Assembly: GCA_003868215.1 (NCBI GenBank)
Contig: QWDQ01000052.1
Coordinates: 1-64,000, forward strand
DNA from: Pseudophaeomoniella oleicola
Taxonomy: Eukaryota; Ascomycota; Eurotiomycetes; Phaeomoniellales; Phaeomoniellaceae
Length of the DNA: 64,000 bases
Direction of reading: 5' to 3'
The stretch's first letter is position 1, and each line of letters opens with the position of its first letter. The position numbers and the translations under genes were made by a program. Below, in pieces: positions 11,730 through 24,023 of this stretch. The notes under the pieces are model-generated. The model was not told where the DNA came from. It saw only the letters and a list, made by a program, of their open reading frames with translations, and did no database searches.

Positions 11730-12425
11730 GACTGAATTCTGTCGGGCCGAAGTGGTGGCGTCTTTTGTACATTATTTCTGATGCATGGATGGCGTCTGTT
11801 TGTGCTTTGTTACCAGTAGCGACACCTAACACATTACTATGTATGCTGTTGAGTGGTATCTTGGGAGTCCATATATACATTTTGCGGTATTGTATGGGCA
11901 GGAGGTTAGCGTCAAGGCAGTCTGCCATCAGGCGCACGTTCATAGCCTGTATACAACTTGTCTATGGGAGTATTCCACCTCTGTTACAATCATATCTGGT
12001 AAGAGTTGGCAGATTTCAGTGTATACTACGTATGCGCCCATCATTGGCGGCGACCTAATTAGTGATATTGCGGCGGAAAGTTAGCGCGGATTACGGATGC
12101 CGAGTCAGGCACAGGCTGAAGTCGTTTACGAAAGTCAAGCTCCGTAGCTCCATAGGTGATGTACTCTCGTCAAAACACATCGCAACACTAGGTAGACAAC
12201 TTCTCCCACCCTCAACCTAAGCGTGCTGGTATTGCGCGATCTCTCTTCATTCACAATAAAGAGCTCTTCTCAACGCAATTCAACCTCAAAAGTCCATTAC
12301 TCCGTGCGGATCAAGGTGATTTAAATCATTGCAGCTTTGCCTTACCATCGTCATTTGCCTGTCATTCCGCTACCTAAGGCATCTATCACGCAAACCTTTT
12401 CTCACCTATTTCACATATCGACACC
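11730..12425. other. Intergenic region upstream of RPN2
   Basis: Contains the MRPS8 3' flank and RPN2 promoter. TTTGCC occurs twice just upstream of the RPN2 start (about 12335 and 12354), but neither extends to the full Rpn4/PACE consensus. A 125-codon open frame overlapping the MRPS8 end has no recognisable content. Confidence 0.5.
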
Positions 12426-15400
12426 ATGGTCGGCCTTGTGTCCGCCGCCGGCCTGGTTGGCTTCCTTTCAGAACCAGATCCAGAATTGAGAGTGTTTGCT
12501 TTGAAACAGCTCGATGCTCAGGTTGACCTCCTGTGGACGGAAATTGCAGGGTCTGTAGGAGAGATGTAAGTATCTAGTCTAGCAGACGCGACTTGTGCTA
12601 ACGACCATGACAGTGAGGCTTTATATGAAGATGAAAGCTTCCCCGAGCGACAGTTGGCCGCCCTGGTAGCCGCCAAAGTTTACTACCATCTCGGCGAGTA
12701 CGATGAGAGCATGGCATTTGCGCTTGGAGCGGGAAAGCTATTCGACATCGACCGTCCTGGTGAATTCGAGGATACCATCATCTCAAAGTGTGTCGATACG
12801 TTCATAACACTCTCTGCTAGTCGTGACCCTACTCTCACTGCGAGCACTTCCGACAAGCAATCATCCTCGGCAGCCTTCCAGCAAAGCGTCAATGGAGCTG
12901 CTAGTACATCAGCCAGTCTGCAGTCGCCAACCACCCCGTTCTCACATTCCGCATTGCCATCAAAGTCGCTGCTCTCGCGCCAGAACACAGCGGCTTTCGA
13001 CGCAGCCCAGCCAAATGGTACAATGATTGGCATTGATGGGACTCCGGAATCACTTGTCCAACAGAGAGGCATCCAAAAGCAGTTGCAAGCGGTCATCGAA
13101 GAATTGTTCGAACGATGTTTCCGAGAAAAGCGCTACAAACAAGTCGTTGGGATCGCCGTCGAGGCCAGGAATTTGGATATTCTGAGGAGGGTGATCTTGC
13201 GAGCAAGCAAAGACGAGCAGACCGAGAACGGAGAACCCACCAGACGTGGCGAGGAACTCATGGAGTATGTGCTGGACATTTGCATGAGTGTTGTTCAAGA
13301 GCGGGGTCTACGTAACGAGGTAAGCAAGGGTTGTTAATATTTGCAGACCTGAAGCACTGATACACTCTCAGATTTTGAAACTTATTCTTGAACTCCTCAA
13401 CGAGATCCCTTCACCCGACTATTTTGCTATCGCTAAATGTGTGGTATATCTCGATCAACACTCGATGGCCACGGATATTCTGAGGCAGCTCGTGCAGAAG
13501 GGTGATTCAAGATCACTTGCGGTTGCTTATCAAATATCATTCGATCTCTACGATAACAGTACTCAGGAGTTCCTCAAGAAAGTCAGACAGGAGCTGTCTG
13601 ATCTTGTACCCGACGTGGAGAGCGACCAAGCTGTGGAAGGACAGGAAGAGCAGCCAGAGCCTAAGGAATCCGACCAGTTGCTCGAAGAATTGCGAGATTC
13701 GTCTGGCATCAAGTTATCGAAGGAGGCCCGAGAAGCATTACAGTCCATAAGCAAAATCCTCGACGGTGTTAACACCATTCAGCTCAATTTGGAATTCCTC
13801 CACAGAAACAATCGAACAGACATGTCGATCCTGACAAAGGTCAAAGACAGCTTGGAAGCGCGCAATTCTATATTTCATACCGCCGTAACCTTGACGAATG
13901 CTTTCATGCACTCCGGCACGACAGATGACAACTTTTTCCGCCAAAATCTGGAGTGGCTTGCGAAGGCTGTCAATTGGTCGAAATTTACGGCGACAGCTGC
14001 TTTGGGAGTCATTCACCGCGGTAACCTCGCCGAGGGCCAGAAAGTGCTTGGCCCATATCTACCCAAGGATTCGCCAACGGGTGCAAGTGGCGCTGGATCA
14101 CCGTACAGTCAAGGGGGCTCGCTCTACGCCTTTGGACTGGTCTATGCTAATCATGAGGGATGGGCTGTAGATTTCATACGTGACCACTTCAAGAAAGCAA
14201 CCGATGAGGTTGTACAACATGGTGGCGCTCTTGGCTTGGGTATTGCAGGTATGGCTACAAAAGATGAAGGCATTTACGAGGACCTGAAAACGGTCCTCTA
14301 TGCCGATTCAGCTATCAATGGCGAAGCTGTGGGTCTATCAATGGGACTGATCATGCTTGGTTCCGGGAACTGGAAGGCATTGGAAGATATGATCCAGTAC
14401 GCTCATGACACTCAACACGAAAAGATTGTTCGTGGTTTAGCCATGGGTATGGCATTGATCATGTATGGCCTCCAAGAAGAAGCAGATGGGTTGATCACAG
14501 GATTACTTGCAGATCCGGACCCGACACTTCGCTATGGTGGTATTATGACAATTGCGCTGGCATACTGTGGCACCGGCAGCAACAAAGCAGTCCGAAAATT
14601 GCTCCACGTGGCCGTGAGTGATGTCAGTGACGATGTAAGGCGTGTTGCCGTGATGAGCCTGGGGTTCATCCTGTTCCGCAAATACGACAGCGTCCCGCGA
14701 ATGGTCGAGCTGCTTGCAGAATCATACAATCCGCATGTGAGATATGGTGCCGCTATGGCTTTGGGTATCTCTTGCGCTGGCACTGGTTTGGATGAGGCTG
14801 TCGAACTCCTTGAACCTATGCTCAAGGACCCAACAGACTTCGTTCGCCAAGGCTCTCTAGTTGCCCTTTCAATGGTTCTGGTCCAGCAGAATGACGTGAT
14901 GAACCCCAAAGTTGGCAGTATTCGCGAGACCATGCTGAAGGTCATCGGTAATCGACATGAAGATGCCATGACCAAGTTTGGCTGCTCAATGGCTTTGGGT
15001 ATAATCGACGCTGGTGGCCGGAACTGCACTATCAGCCTCCAGACTCAGACAGGCAACCTCAACATGCCTGGAATCGTCGGTGCCGCGGTCTTCACCCAGT
15101 ATTGGTACTGGTTCCCCTGTGCCCATTTCCTCTCCCTAAGCTTTACACCTACGGCGGTTATTGGAGTTGACCAGAAGCTCGAAGTTCCTGTTTTCAAATT
15201 CCACAGCAACACAAGGCCTAGTTTGTTCGATTATGTTCCAGAGCAACAGACAAAGGTTGATGAGGCACCCGAAAAGGTCAAAGCGGCAGTGCTCTCAACG
15301 ACGGCACAGGCCAAGAGACGTGCGCAGCGTAAAGAGAAACAGCAGCGACGGGAGAGCATGGATATAGATCAACCATCGACTCCTGCCAAGCCAGCGGATG

Positions 15401-15888
15401 TAGACAAGATGGAAACAGATGAGACGGCGATCAAGGAGGATGAGGAGAAGGCTGAGAAGAAAGAAGGTGAGAAGGAAGGGCTTAAGAAGAAATTGGAGAA
15501 GGAGAAAGTGGGCTATGAGATGGACAACATGTCGCGTGTTCTACCAGCGCAGCTGAAGTATCTGACATTCCCTGATCCTCGCTACGAACCGGTGAAGCGT
15601 ACAACAGGCGGTGTCATTGTTGTCATTGACATCAAACCAGAAGAGCCACGTGAAACCATCGACATGAAGGCTGGCCGAGGAACACAACAAGCTCCCGCTA
15701 CCACGGCTACTGGTGCGGCCCCTGCAGATGCCAACGTCAACGTCCCACAAACCCCAGTCGCAGGTGGCGGAGCAGCTGCAGCTGCAGGAGTATTGACAGC
15801 AGTTGATGAGGATGAAGAAGGAGCCGAAGAAGCCCCCGTACCAGATGAGTTCGAGTATTATTCAGAGGGAGGTGATGATGTCGAGTGA
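12426..15888 (+). CDS. RPN2: 26S proteasome regulatory subunit RPN2 (PSMD1)
   Basis: Scaffold of the 19S base of the 26S proteasome; it docks ubiquitin receptors and deubiquitinase partners. Exons are 12426-12565, 12614-13320 and 13373-15888, giving 1120 aa, close to the usual size. Introns are 48 and 52 nt. The first two exons encode the alpha-helical N-terminal rod (MVGLVSAAGLVGFLSEPDPE). The middle shows tandem proteasome/cyclosome repeats, about 35-40 residues each, with Gly-Ala-rich helix pairs (ALGLGIAGMATKDE, AVGLSMGLIMLGSGN, RYGAAMALGISCAGTG). After the toroid comes a charged Lys/Glu-rich insert (about 930-1000), then VLPAQLKYLTFPDPRYEPV and an acidic tail typical of RPN2, the region known to bind the RPN13-type receptor. 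The match is strong over the full length. Confidence 0.96.
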
Positions 15889-16842
15889 AGCCGCTGTGGG
15901 TTCGCTGTCTAGCATTGCATATGTATTATCTAGAGGATTTTTCTTGTCTTTCTTGGGGTCATTTACAGCCCGGCATATGGCACCTTGCAGACGTCACTGG
16001 CCTTGTTCAGTATAGACAGTGCACTGTGCCAGGCAGTCAATGCTACTTGTGACACTGACTTTGTAATACATAGTAGATCATACCAAGATATTATAGTCAT
16101 ATCAGGTGCACCATATTTTAAACAATAGACCTGTGATTCGCTGGAACCAACCACGCTGTCTTCATCAGACCCCATGGGGAAACCGAAGGGCAGAGCATCA
16201 TCACTCAATACTGTCGAATATTAGCTCTTTGGAGGCAATGAACCTCGGCACAAAGGGCTGCCTTTGATCATTTGACTAAGCGCGAAGTGTTTACATATGA
16301 CATCTCCGCCAATGGCTGCACATCTAATGAGCCATGCCCTCACTTAACTAAACCTTTAATTGACCTAGCCTCTTTCCGGGGGCTTTCCTCTGGGCATTCC
16401 ATCCTCGGTAACCTCGGTTTTCCTAGGTACCTAAGGTCAGTCCAGAGCGAGTCAGTTCCCACCCCGTCTTAACTAAAGTCCGAGTAGAATCTGGGGGAAC
16501 AAAGAGTGAGGTGAGCCGTGGCGCCGGCAGCCGAGCTTCTTTTTCTCCATGTCATCCCAAATGACCCAGTTACCTTACCTATTAATTAGTGATCGTCATC
16601 CTTGGACGGGCTCGCTCAGAAGTGTACATCGAAGACCATTCCCTACGCATGTGAAAACCAACAATAAAACATCCTGCTTTCCTCACCACACTCTTACGCT
16701 TCATCGCGATTGTTGCTCTCTTCCTTTGTCATTTGTACATCACGTAATTAGCAAATCCGTCGCATCAGGTGTCGACAATTGGATCTCCTACACTTGAGAT
16801 ATCGATAACTCCGGGTGCCCAAGGGGATCGATCCTCTTCAAA
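15889..16842. other. Intergenic region between RPN2 and the cyt b5-ACAD gene
   Basis: About 950 bp with no supported gene. A palindromic TACCTAGGTACC-like patch occurs near 16420-16436. The last 200 bp should be the promoter/5' leader of the next gene. Confidence 0.5.
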
Positions 16843-18719
16843 ATGTCAAAGACTTTCTCGCAAGCCGATGTGTCGTCGCATAGTAAGCCCGATTCCTTGT
16901 GGGTCGTGGTAGATGAAGATGTATATGATCTTACTAAATTTCAGGATGAGCATCCAGGTAAGTGACCAACTCGTGGACTTATTTCGAACTTGAGTGCTAA
17001 CCCTGCATAGGTGGAAAGAAGAGTGAGTGGTTCGGAGGGCGCAACAAGTCCTATGCTGATTTTATTGTCAGTTCTACAGCGAGTGGCCGGTAAAGATGCT
17101 TCGAAGCAATTCTGGAAATATCACAACGAGGGTATCCTGAAGAAATACAAAGGACAATTACAGATTGGATCGCTTGATTCAAAGAAGGCTGCAGCGCCAC
17201 CAACACCACCGCCTACTCCCCCATCGGAGAAGAAGGACAAGGTCGTACCGCAAGCCGAGTCTGGGACCATTGCTCCAGTACCAGGTCCAGCTGCGGCAGA
17301 GGAGGCAGAGGAAGCAGAGGCTCTCGATTCTTATGGCGCCCTCATCCCCTTCGCTGACCCTTCGTGGTATCAAAGTGTACGTCTTACCTATGGATTCCAC
17401 CTTGAAACCGTGCTAAATGAGACAGTATCATTCACCTTACTTCAACGAAACACACGCCGCTCTGCGTGCGGAGGTCCGAGAGTGGTTCGAAGCCGAGATT
17501 GAGCCTTATGTGACAGAATGGGACGAAGCGAAGCGGGTACCTGAGAAGATATATAAACAAATGGGCGAACGAGGCTACCTGGCCGGTCTGCTGGGCTTGA
17601 AGTCGTATCCCACACAGCTGACCAACCACAGAGTCAAGAGTGTTGATACCAAGAAATGGGATCTCTTTCATGAGATGCTCTTGACCGATGAACTTTCGCG
17701 CTCAGGCAGCGGTGGTTTTGTCTGGAACGTCATTGGTGGCTTCGGCATCGGCTGTCCTCCAGTCGTCAAGTTCGGAAAGAAGTCTCTGGTCGAGAGAATT
17801 CTTCCGGGGATCCTCAACGGTGACAAACGTATCTGCTTAGCTATCACGGAGCCAGATGCCGGTTCTGATGTCGCGAACTTAACGTGCGAGGCCAAACTCT
17901 CCGAAGACGGCAAGCATTACATTGTCAACGGCGAGAAGAAATGGATCACCAACGGTATATGGTGTGATTACTTCACAACTGCTGTGCGGACCGGAGGTTC
18001 TGGCATGAACGGTGTCAGTGTCTTGCTTATTGAGCGTGGTGAAGGTGTCAGCACACGCAGAATGGATTGCCAGGGTGTCTGGAGTAGCGGTACCACGTAT
18101 GTTACCTTTGAAGATGTCAAGGTGCCTGTGGAGAACTTGATAGGGAAAGAGAATCAAGGATTCAAAGGTTGGTCCAATTAACCCACAACGACTAAGAGTA
18201 CTTGACGGAGACTGACTTGGACCAGTGATCATGACCAATTTCAACCATGAACGTATTGGCATCATTATTCAGTGTATCCGATTTTCACGTGTCTGCCTCG
18301 AGGAATGCGTCAAGTATGCCAACAAGCGACGGACATTTGGCAAAAAGCTCATCGAGCACCCTGTTATCAGGCTGAAGCTTGCGCATATGGCACGTCAGAT
18401 CGAAGCATCTTATAATTGGCTCGAAAATCTGATCTTCCAATGCGAAAAAATGAACGAAACAGAGGCCATGTTGAAACTTGGTGGTGCCATTGCTGGATTG
18501 AAGGCTCAGGCGACAGTGACATTCGAATTTTGTGCTCGTGAGGCTAGTCAAATCTTTGGTGGCCTCAGCTACAGCCGAGGAGGACAGGGTGGTAAGATTG
18601 AAAGGTTGTATAGGGATGTCCGTGCATATGCCATTCCTGGTGGAAGCGAGGAAATCATGTTGGATCTCAGCATCCGGCAGAGTATGAGAGTGCATCAGAT
18701 AATGGGCATGAAGCTTTAG
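16843..18719 (+). CDS. Cytochrome b5-acyl-CoA dehydrogenase fusion protein
   Basis: Flavoenzyme that oxidises an acyl-CoA-type substrate, with a heme domain that probably passes electrons. Exons are 16843-16957, 17011-17022, 17072-17376, 17426-18167 and 18226-18719 (555 aa). Residues 1-75 form the cytochrome b5 domain with heme ligands in HPGG (His37) and FWKYHNE (His60). Exon 2 is only 12 nt and supplies Gly40-Lys-Lys of that motif. A Pro/Ala/Glu-rich linker (about 90-145) joins it to the dehydrogenase domain, which shows the FAD/substrate-loop motif LAITEPDAGSD, KKWITNG, RRTFGKKL and AIPGGSEEIMLDL. The last of these probably contains the glutamate region near the active site in this family. 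Such fusions are known in filamentous fungi; the natural substrate and location (mitochondrion or peroxisome) are not evident, and no clear PTS1 is seen (ends GMKL). Confidence 0.92.
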
Positions 18720-19322
18720 ATGCTCTCAGCAGAGCGTGAACACATCAGGAGTCTCCACGGCGGCTGGGTCATTTGCCAGCATCATACTCAGACACATTGT
18801 ACACATATATAGGTATACTTGAGATATCAAGATTGCAAATCTCAAACCGGCAATGTTATACAGACGCACTTCACTACACCAGAATTATTGAAGTAACCGC
18901 ACTGTAGTCAATGTGAGCAGCTTGAGCACAATATCATCGTCAGCAATGATCTATCACCAGGCTTTCGCGATATGAACTGGGACGTCAATCGGAATGTTTT
19001 TCGTTCTCTCATTGTTCTCAATGACAATGCTGTAACTAAATCGGAGGTTGCATGCAGGTGTAGATCTGGCCGCGGGGATTGGAGAAGCTAGCCCGGCGGC
19101 GACTTTGTGCCTGAATAGCAGTTCAGCGTATCCTTCCTTCATTTCAATATCAGCTCACATTTCGGACTCTTCTTCCTTTTTATTTTCTATTCGGGGTTGC
19201 CGGTCTTTATAGAGGCTCTCAGATTCACTAGGCAAACTTTTAAAACTCGTTGCAAGCAGACTGCACGATATCACCCTTACTCTTACCCTGACTACGACAC
19301 AACATTACGCTCAAATTCAAAC
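18720..19322. other. Intergenic region upstream of SPT5
   Basis: No coding signal is supported. The pyrimidine-rich tract before 19323 is probably the SPT5 promoter and leader. Confidence 0.5.
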
Positions 19323-22300
19323 ATGGCGGATATCCTGAATCAGAGATTCGACTCCGAAGAGGAAGAGGAGGACGATGATTTCAACCCAGCGCCAGTGGTT
19401 GCCTCCGATGATGAGGAAGCCGACGAGAAGTCAGCAAGACAATCCCGATCTCCTGCGCGACGAACATCACTCTCAGAAGGAGCCAATGGCGACGCGGATG
19501 AAGATACCCGCGCTTCTGTGCCAAAAGCCCGAGGTAGCGAAGGCGAAGAAGATGATGAAGAAGCAGGTGGCCGAACACTGGATGATAATGATGGCCTTGA
19601 CGAAGAGGAAGCAGACGAAGAGGATGACGAAGAAGAAGAGAGTGAAGACGAGGCTGTTACGGTACAGATCTTGCATGGCAGGTCTCGGAAACATTTGCTA
19701 ATGAAATGCGTCTAGGGTCGCCCTCGGAAACGAAGGAGGAGAGGAGGGCTGAATCAGTTCTTCGAAGAAGAAGCCGAAGTCGACGAAGAAGATGAAGATG
19801 AGGTCGATGAAGACGAACTGGGAGCTGAATTCGTCGCCGATACCCACCCGGATGATCTCGATGAGGAGGGCGTCGCTGATAGAGACGATCGCCGGCACAG
19901 AGAGCTTGACCGCCAGAGAGAGCTTGAACAGAGTCTTGATGCTGAAAAACAGGCAGAGATGCTTAGGGAACGATATGGACGAAGAGCAGCGACAGGGACT
20001 GGTGCCATCGCTGTTCCAAAGAGATTACTTCTCCCTTCTGTTGATGATCCTAGCATTTGGGGTATACAGTGTCGACCTGGAAAGGAGCGCGAGGTGGTTT
20101 TCAACATCATGAAGAAGTTCCAGGAACGACTACACTCACGAAACCCTATGCGGATATTCTCAGCTTTCGAGCGAGGAGGGCCAATGGCAGGCTATGTGTA
20201 CATCGAGGCTCGAAAGAAAGCCGACATCGATGAGGCCATCGAAGGTATCATGAACATATATGCTCGCGGAAAGACCGTTCTCGTTCCAGTGAAGGAAATG
20301 CCAGATCTGCTTCGCGTTACGAAGACCAAGGAATTGGCTCCTGGTGGTTGGGTCAGAATCAAGAGAGGCAAGTACACCGGCGACCTGGCGCAGATTGAAG
20401 AAGTGGAAACGAACGGCCTGGATGTCACTGTCCGCCTCGTACCTCGACTTGACTACGGCCTAAATGAGGATGCAAATGCGCCCATGGCCAATGGAGGCCT
20501 TCAAGGCGACTTGGCAAAGCGAAAGAGATTCAACGCTATGGGTATCAACGCTGCTGCAACTCGACCTCCCCAACGTCTCTTCAGCGAACACGAGGCTCGT
20601 AAAAAGCATTCCAGGTACCTTCAATCTACCTCTAGCCTCCGTGGCAATCAGTGGAGCTATTTCAATGATCAATATATCGATGGCTTCTTGATAAAAGACA
20701 TGAAGATCAACCATATCATCACTGAGAATGTGAACCCAAAGCTGGATGAAGTCAGCATGTTTGCCAGGCAGAATGCAGATGGTAGCGACGACCTGGATCT
20801 CGAATCGCTTGCCCAAACTCTGAAGAACACGACAGCTGAAGACAGCTATTTGCCTGGTGATCATGTCGAAGTTTACGAAGGCGAACAGAGGGGCATTAGC
20901 GGCAAAGTCGCCAGCGTTCGCGCTAATATTGTCACCCTCGTGGTCACTGAAGGTGATCTGGCTGGCCAGACTGTAGATGTGCCTATGAAGGGATTGAGAA
21001 AGCGATTCCGCGAAGGTGACCATGTCAAGGTCATCGGCGGAAGCAGATATCGTGATGAATTGGGCATGGTCGTCAGAATCAAAGACGATCGAGTCACTGT
21101 GCTCACGGATATGAGCATGCAAGAGATTACGGTGTTCAGTAAAGACCTTCGAGAGGCAGCAGACTCTGGTGTCGATGGGCGGTTGGGCAAATATGATGTA
21201 CATGACCTGGTGCAGCTCGAGTAAGTTTGGAAGTACTGTTTTCCATCGAGATCGATATCGCTAACACGCTATAGCCCTGCCACAGTGGCGTGCATCATCA
21301 AAGTCGACCGGGAGTCGATGCGCGTCCTTGACCAGAATGGTTCTATACGGTCGATCCTACCATCTCATGTCACCAACAAAATCGACCCTCGTAAGAATGC
21401 TGTTGCCGTGGACAAGAATGGATCCGAGATCAAGGTTGGTGACACAGTCCGCGAAGTGATGGGTGAAGGGAAGCAGGGCTCTATTCTACACATTCACCGA
21501 TCTTTCCTCTTCTGCCATAATCGAACGCAGACCGAAAACTCAGGTCTCTTTGTCGCCAGATCGACGAATGTAACCACCATTGCGGCGAAAGGAAGACCTA
21601 CAGGCGGCATTGACTACACCAAGATCAATCCCGCGCTGAAGCAAATGAATGGCGGAGCTGGTGGACAGATCATGCCGCCACCCAAGATAATGGGGCGCGA
21701 TAGGAGCATCGGCAAAACCGTGACGATCCGCAAGGGGGCTTACAAAGGAATGCTAGGTATTGTCAAAGATGCCACTGATACTTCGGCCCGGGTGGAACTG
21801 CACTCCAAGAGCAAGATCATCACCGTCGACAAAGATCTTCTAACATTTAAGGAGTAAGTTAGACGTCCCTATCCAAATCAATAATGACTAATATGAGGCA
21901 GCCCCGTTACCGGACAGACACTCGACATGGGCCGATTTGGCGGCCGCCCAAGCGGCGGCATGGGACGTACTCCCTACGGAGGCGCGACGCCATCGAGGGC
22001 TCCAGAATGGTCTGGTTCTCGAACTCCAGCTGCCGGTGGTGATGGTGGTCGTACTCCAGCATGGGGCGCGGCTGGTGGAAGGACTCCAGCGTGGGGAAGC
22101 GCTGGAAGTGGTGGCACATATGGAAGCCGAACCCCAGCGTGGAAGCAATCTGGCTCTCAAACGGCTTATGGCGGTGCTAGCGGTGGCATGACGGCATATG
22201 GTGGCCCATCGACCGGGTTTGGATCTTCAAACAGTGGAGGCCGAACCCCTGCTTGGACATCTAGTGCGCGTACACCTTATGGTGCAGACCACGGCGCCTC

Positions 22301-22661
22301 TGGCTCGAGTAGCAATTCTGCCTTTGACAGTTTTGCATCAGGATCGAGAACGCCTTATGGCGGAACCGGAGCAAGCGGAGGTCGTACTCCAGCGTGGGGA
22401 GCGACCCCTAAGCCTTACGATGCACCTACACCGGCAGCGAACAACGACTATTCAACGCCTTATGCGTCTGCCCCGACGCCAGCTGCGTCTGCACCAACGC
22501 CTCGGTTCGCCGCCGACGCGCCAACACCCCGTGCATACGGTGACAGTGCTCCTACACCTGCCGCTCTCTCGGCGCCGACGCCTGCAGCTAGTTACTACGA
22601 CGCTCCGACACCGGCTGGTGATGGCGGTGGTCCACGGTATATCGACAGTGATGAAGAGTGA
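19323..22661 (+). CDS. SPT5: Transcription elongation factor SPT5
   Basis: Partner of SPT4 in the DSIF complex on RNA polymerases I and II; acts in elongation, capping and termination. Exons are 19323-19661, 19716-21220, 21275-21853 and 21902-22661, giving 1060 aa; introns are about 48-54 nt with GTACAG or GTAAGT donors. Order of domains: acidic N-terminus (Asp/Glu blocks, about 1-170), NGN domain (about 230-320, [20 protein letters not shown]), and several KOW domains ([77 protein letters not shown]). The C-terminal repeat region (about 810-1055) is built on [14 protein letters not shown] and later APTPAA units, the target of CTD kinases in this family. The nearby CET1 gene acts in a linked process, but the two are about 9 kb apart and not obviously co-regulated. 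Confidence 0.97.
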
Positions 22662-24023
22662 TCTAGGAGCACGTATGGACTCACCATATCAGACTGTATT
22701 CGTAGTAAAGGGAATTGGACGGGCATTGTATTTGGTTTTGCATGGGACATGGTGTTTTGCTCGGACAGTCCCGGCAAGGACTTTTGCTATAAAAGAGAAG
22801 AGAAAAGACCTTGCATCTGTCTACATAGTTTGGGTAGGTTGTCAAGGAATTCCAACGAAGAATCGAGACAGTATTTCGTGAGGATGGAGTATTACGATCC
22901 TTACAATCGAGTGGTGTCAACAAATTGGGCCACCATCCGCCATGGCCCGTAGCGACGAGCGGGTAAATAAGTAATAAGTCAAGATGGGTTCTTCTACACT
23001 CAGCGGACGAAGACCGCAGTAACTCGGGCGGATGTGTCTTTATGTCCGGTAACTTAGTGCGTGTGTGTGTGGCTATGGACTTTGGGAGGTCACCTTAACC
23101 GTTGCATACCTGAAACGATACTGTGGTGGCTTACGGTAGGTTTCGGTACCTGCCTTAATACCTTGTGTTCTATTTTGATGAGGTACCTATGTAATATTCA
23201 GGGCTGAGGTGAGATGAGATAGATCAGCTTATTATTGAGAAGGAAGCATGATCTATGTCCATATTTATCTACCTCCTTAGGTACTGTAATATAATATAGG
23301 TATCTACCTATATAATGAGTCAAGTACCTACCTAGAGAAATGTTTACCAAGGCAATGAAATATAAAGGTACTGGATTGTGATGCTGTATCAACAATACTG
23401 ATACGTAGTACGACGAGAGAGAAGAATTCACGGCACCACGGCAAACAATGTGGACCTTAGACGCGTATGCTGAATCTGAACCTGACATCATAACCCTGAA
23501 TACCTCATCTTACCTTACTACGATACAGTAATTTTGTATGAAACACCACCCTATTCTTCACCGACAAACGCACTGTCATTAATAGTTCTTGTCACAATTC
23601 GCTTTCATAGCCTCAACAGATTGGCCAGATGGTCACGTAACGCTGACTGTTATGAGAAGGATGATGCCCATTCGTATTCGATCGGTCGTGAGCTGAGATG
23701 ATCCTTCGAAGCTGGAATGAAGAGGAACGGAGAGGAACGGCTACGATCGAGAAAGTTAATTCCGTTCCGAGCGATCCTAGAGCCTCTCCACTTGACGACA
23801 CCGACCAAACCCAACCAGACCAAAGGATGATCTTGGTGGAGGTGGAGGTGGCTTGGTGGGTAGAGGCGAGACGGGCGACCCAATTTCTTTTTATTGCTTG
23901 CATTTCGCATTGATCGTGTCCTTCTCTTCGTTTACTTGACCTGTTGCTTTCTTTTGATAACCTTCTAGCCGCTCTCTTTTGACCTCTCAGAACGGCACGT
24001 GCTCTCTGTGGTCAAGAGTCAAG
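22662..24023. other. Intergenic region between SPT5 and phospholipase B
   Basis: About 1.36 kb without a supported gene. The section 23145-23340 is AT-rich and dense in TACCTA/TAGGTA words, several arranged as short palindromes. The last 400 bp are the likely promoter of the lipase gene. Confidence 0.5.
23145..23340. repeat. TACCTA/TAGGTA-rich palindromic patch
   Basis: Repeated GGTACCT, TAGGTACT, TAGGTATC, ACCTACCTAG words in about 200 bp of intergenic DNA. Similar patches occur at about 655-690, 16420-16436 and 26473-26548. Confidence 0.5.

Noticed and set aside
11681-12084. 125- and 81-codon plus-strand frames after MRPS8
   Set aside because: They overlap the MRPS8 end and its 3' flank and look like translated non-coding DNA.
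12330-12425. Possible Rpn4/PACE elements upstream of RPN2
   Set aside because: Only the TTTGCC half occurs; the full consensus is not present.
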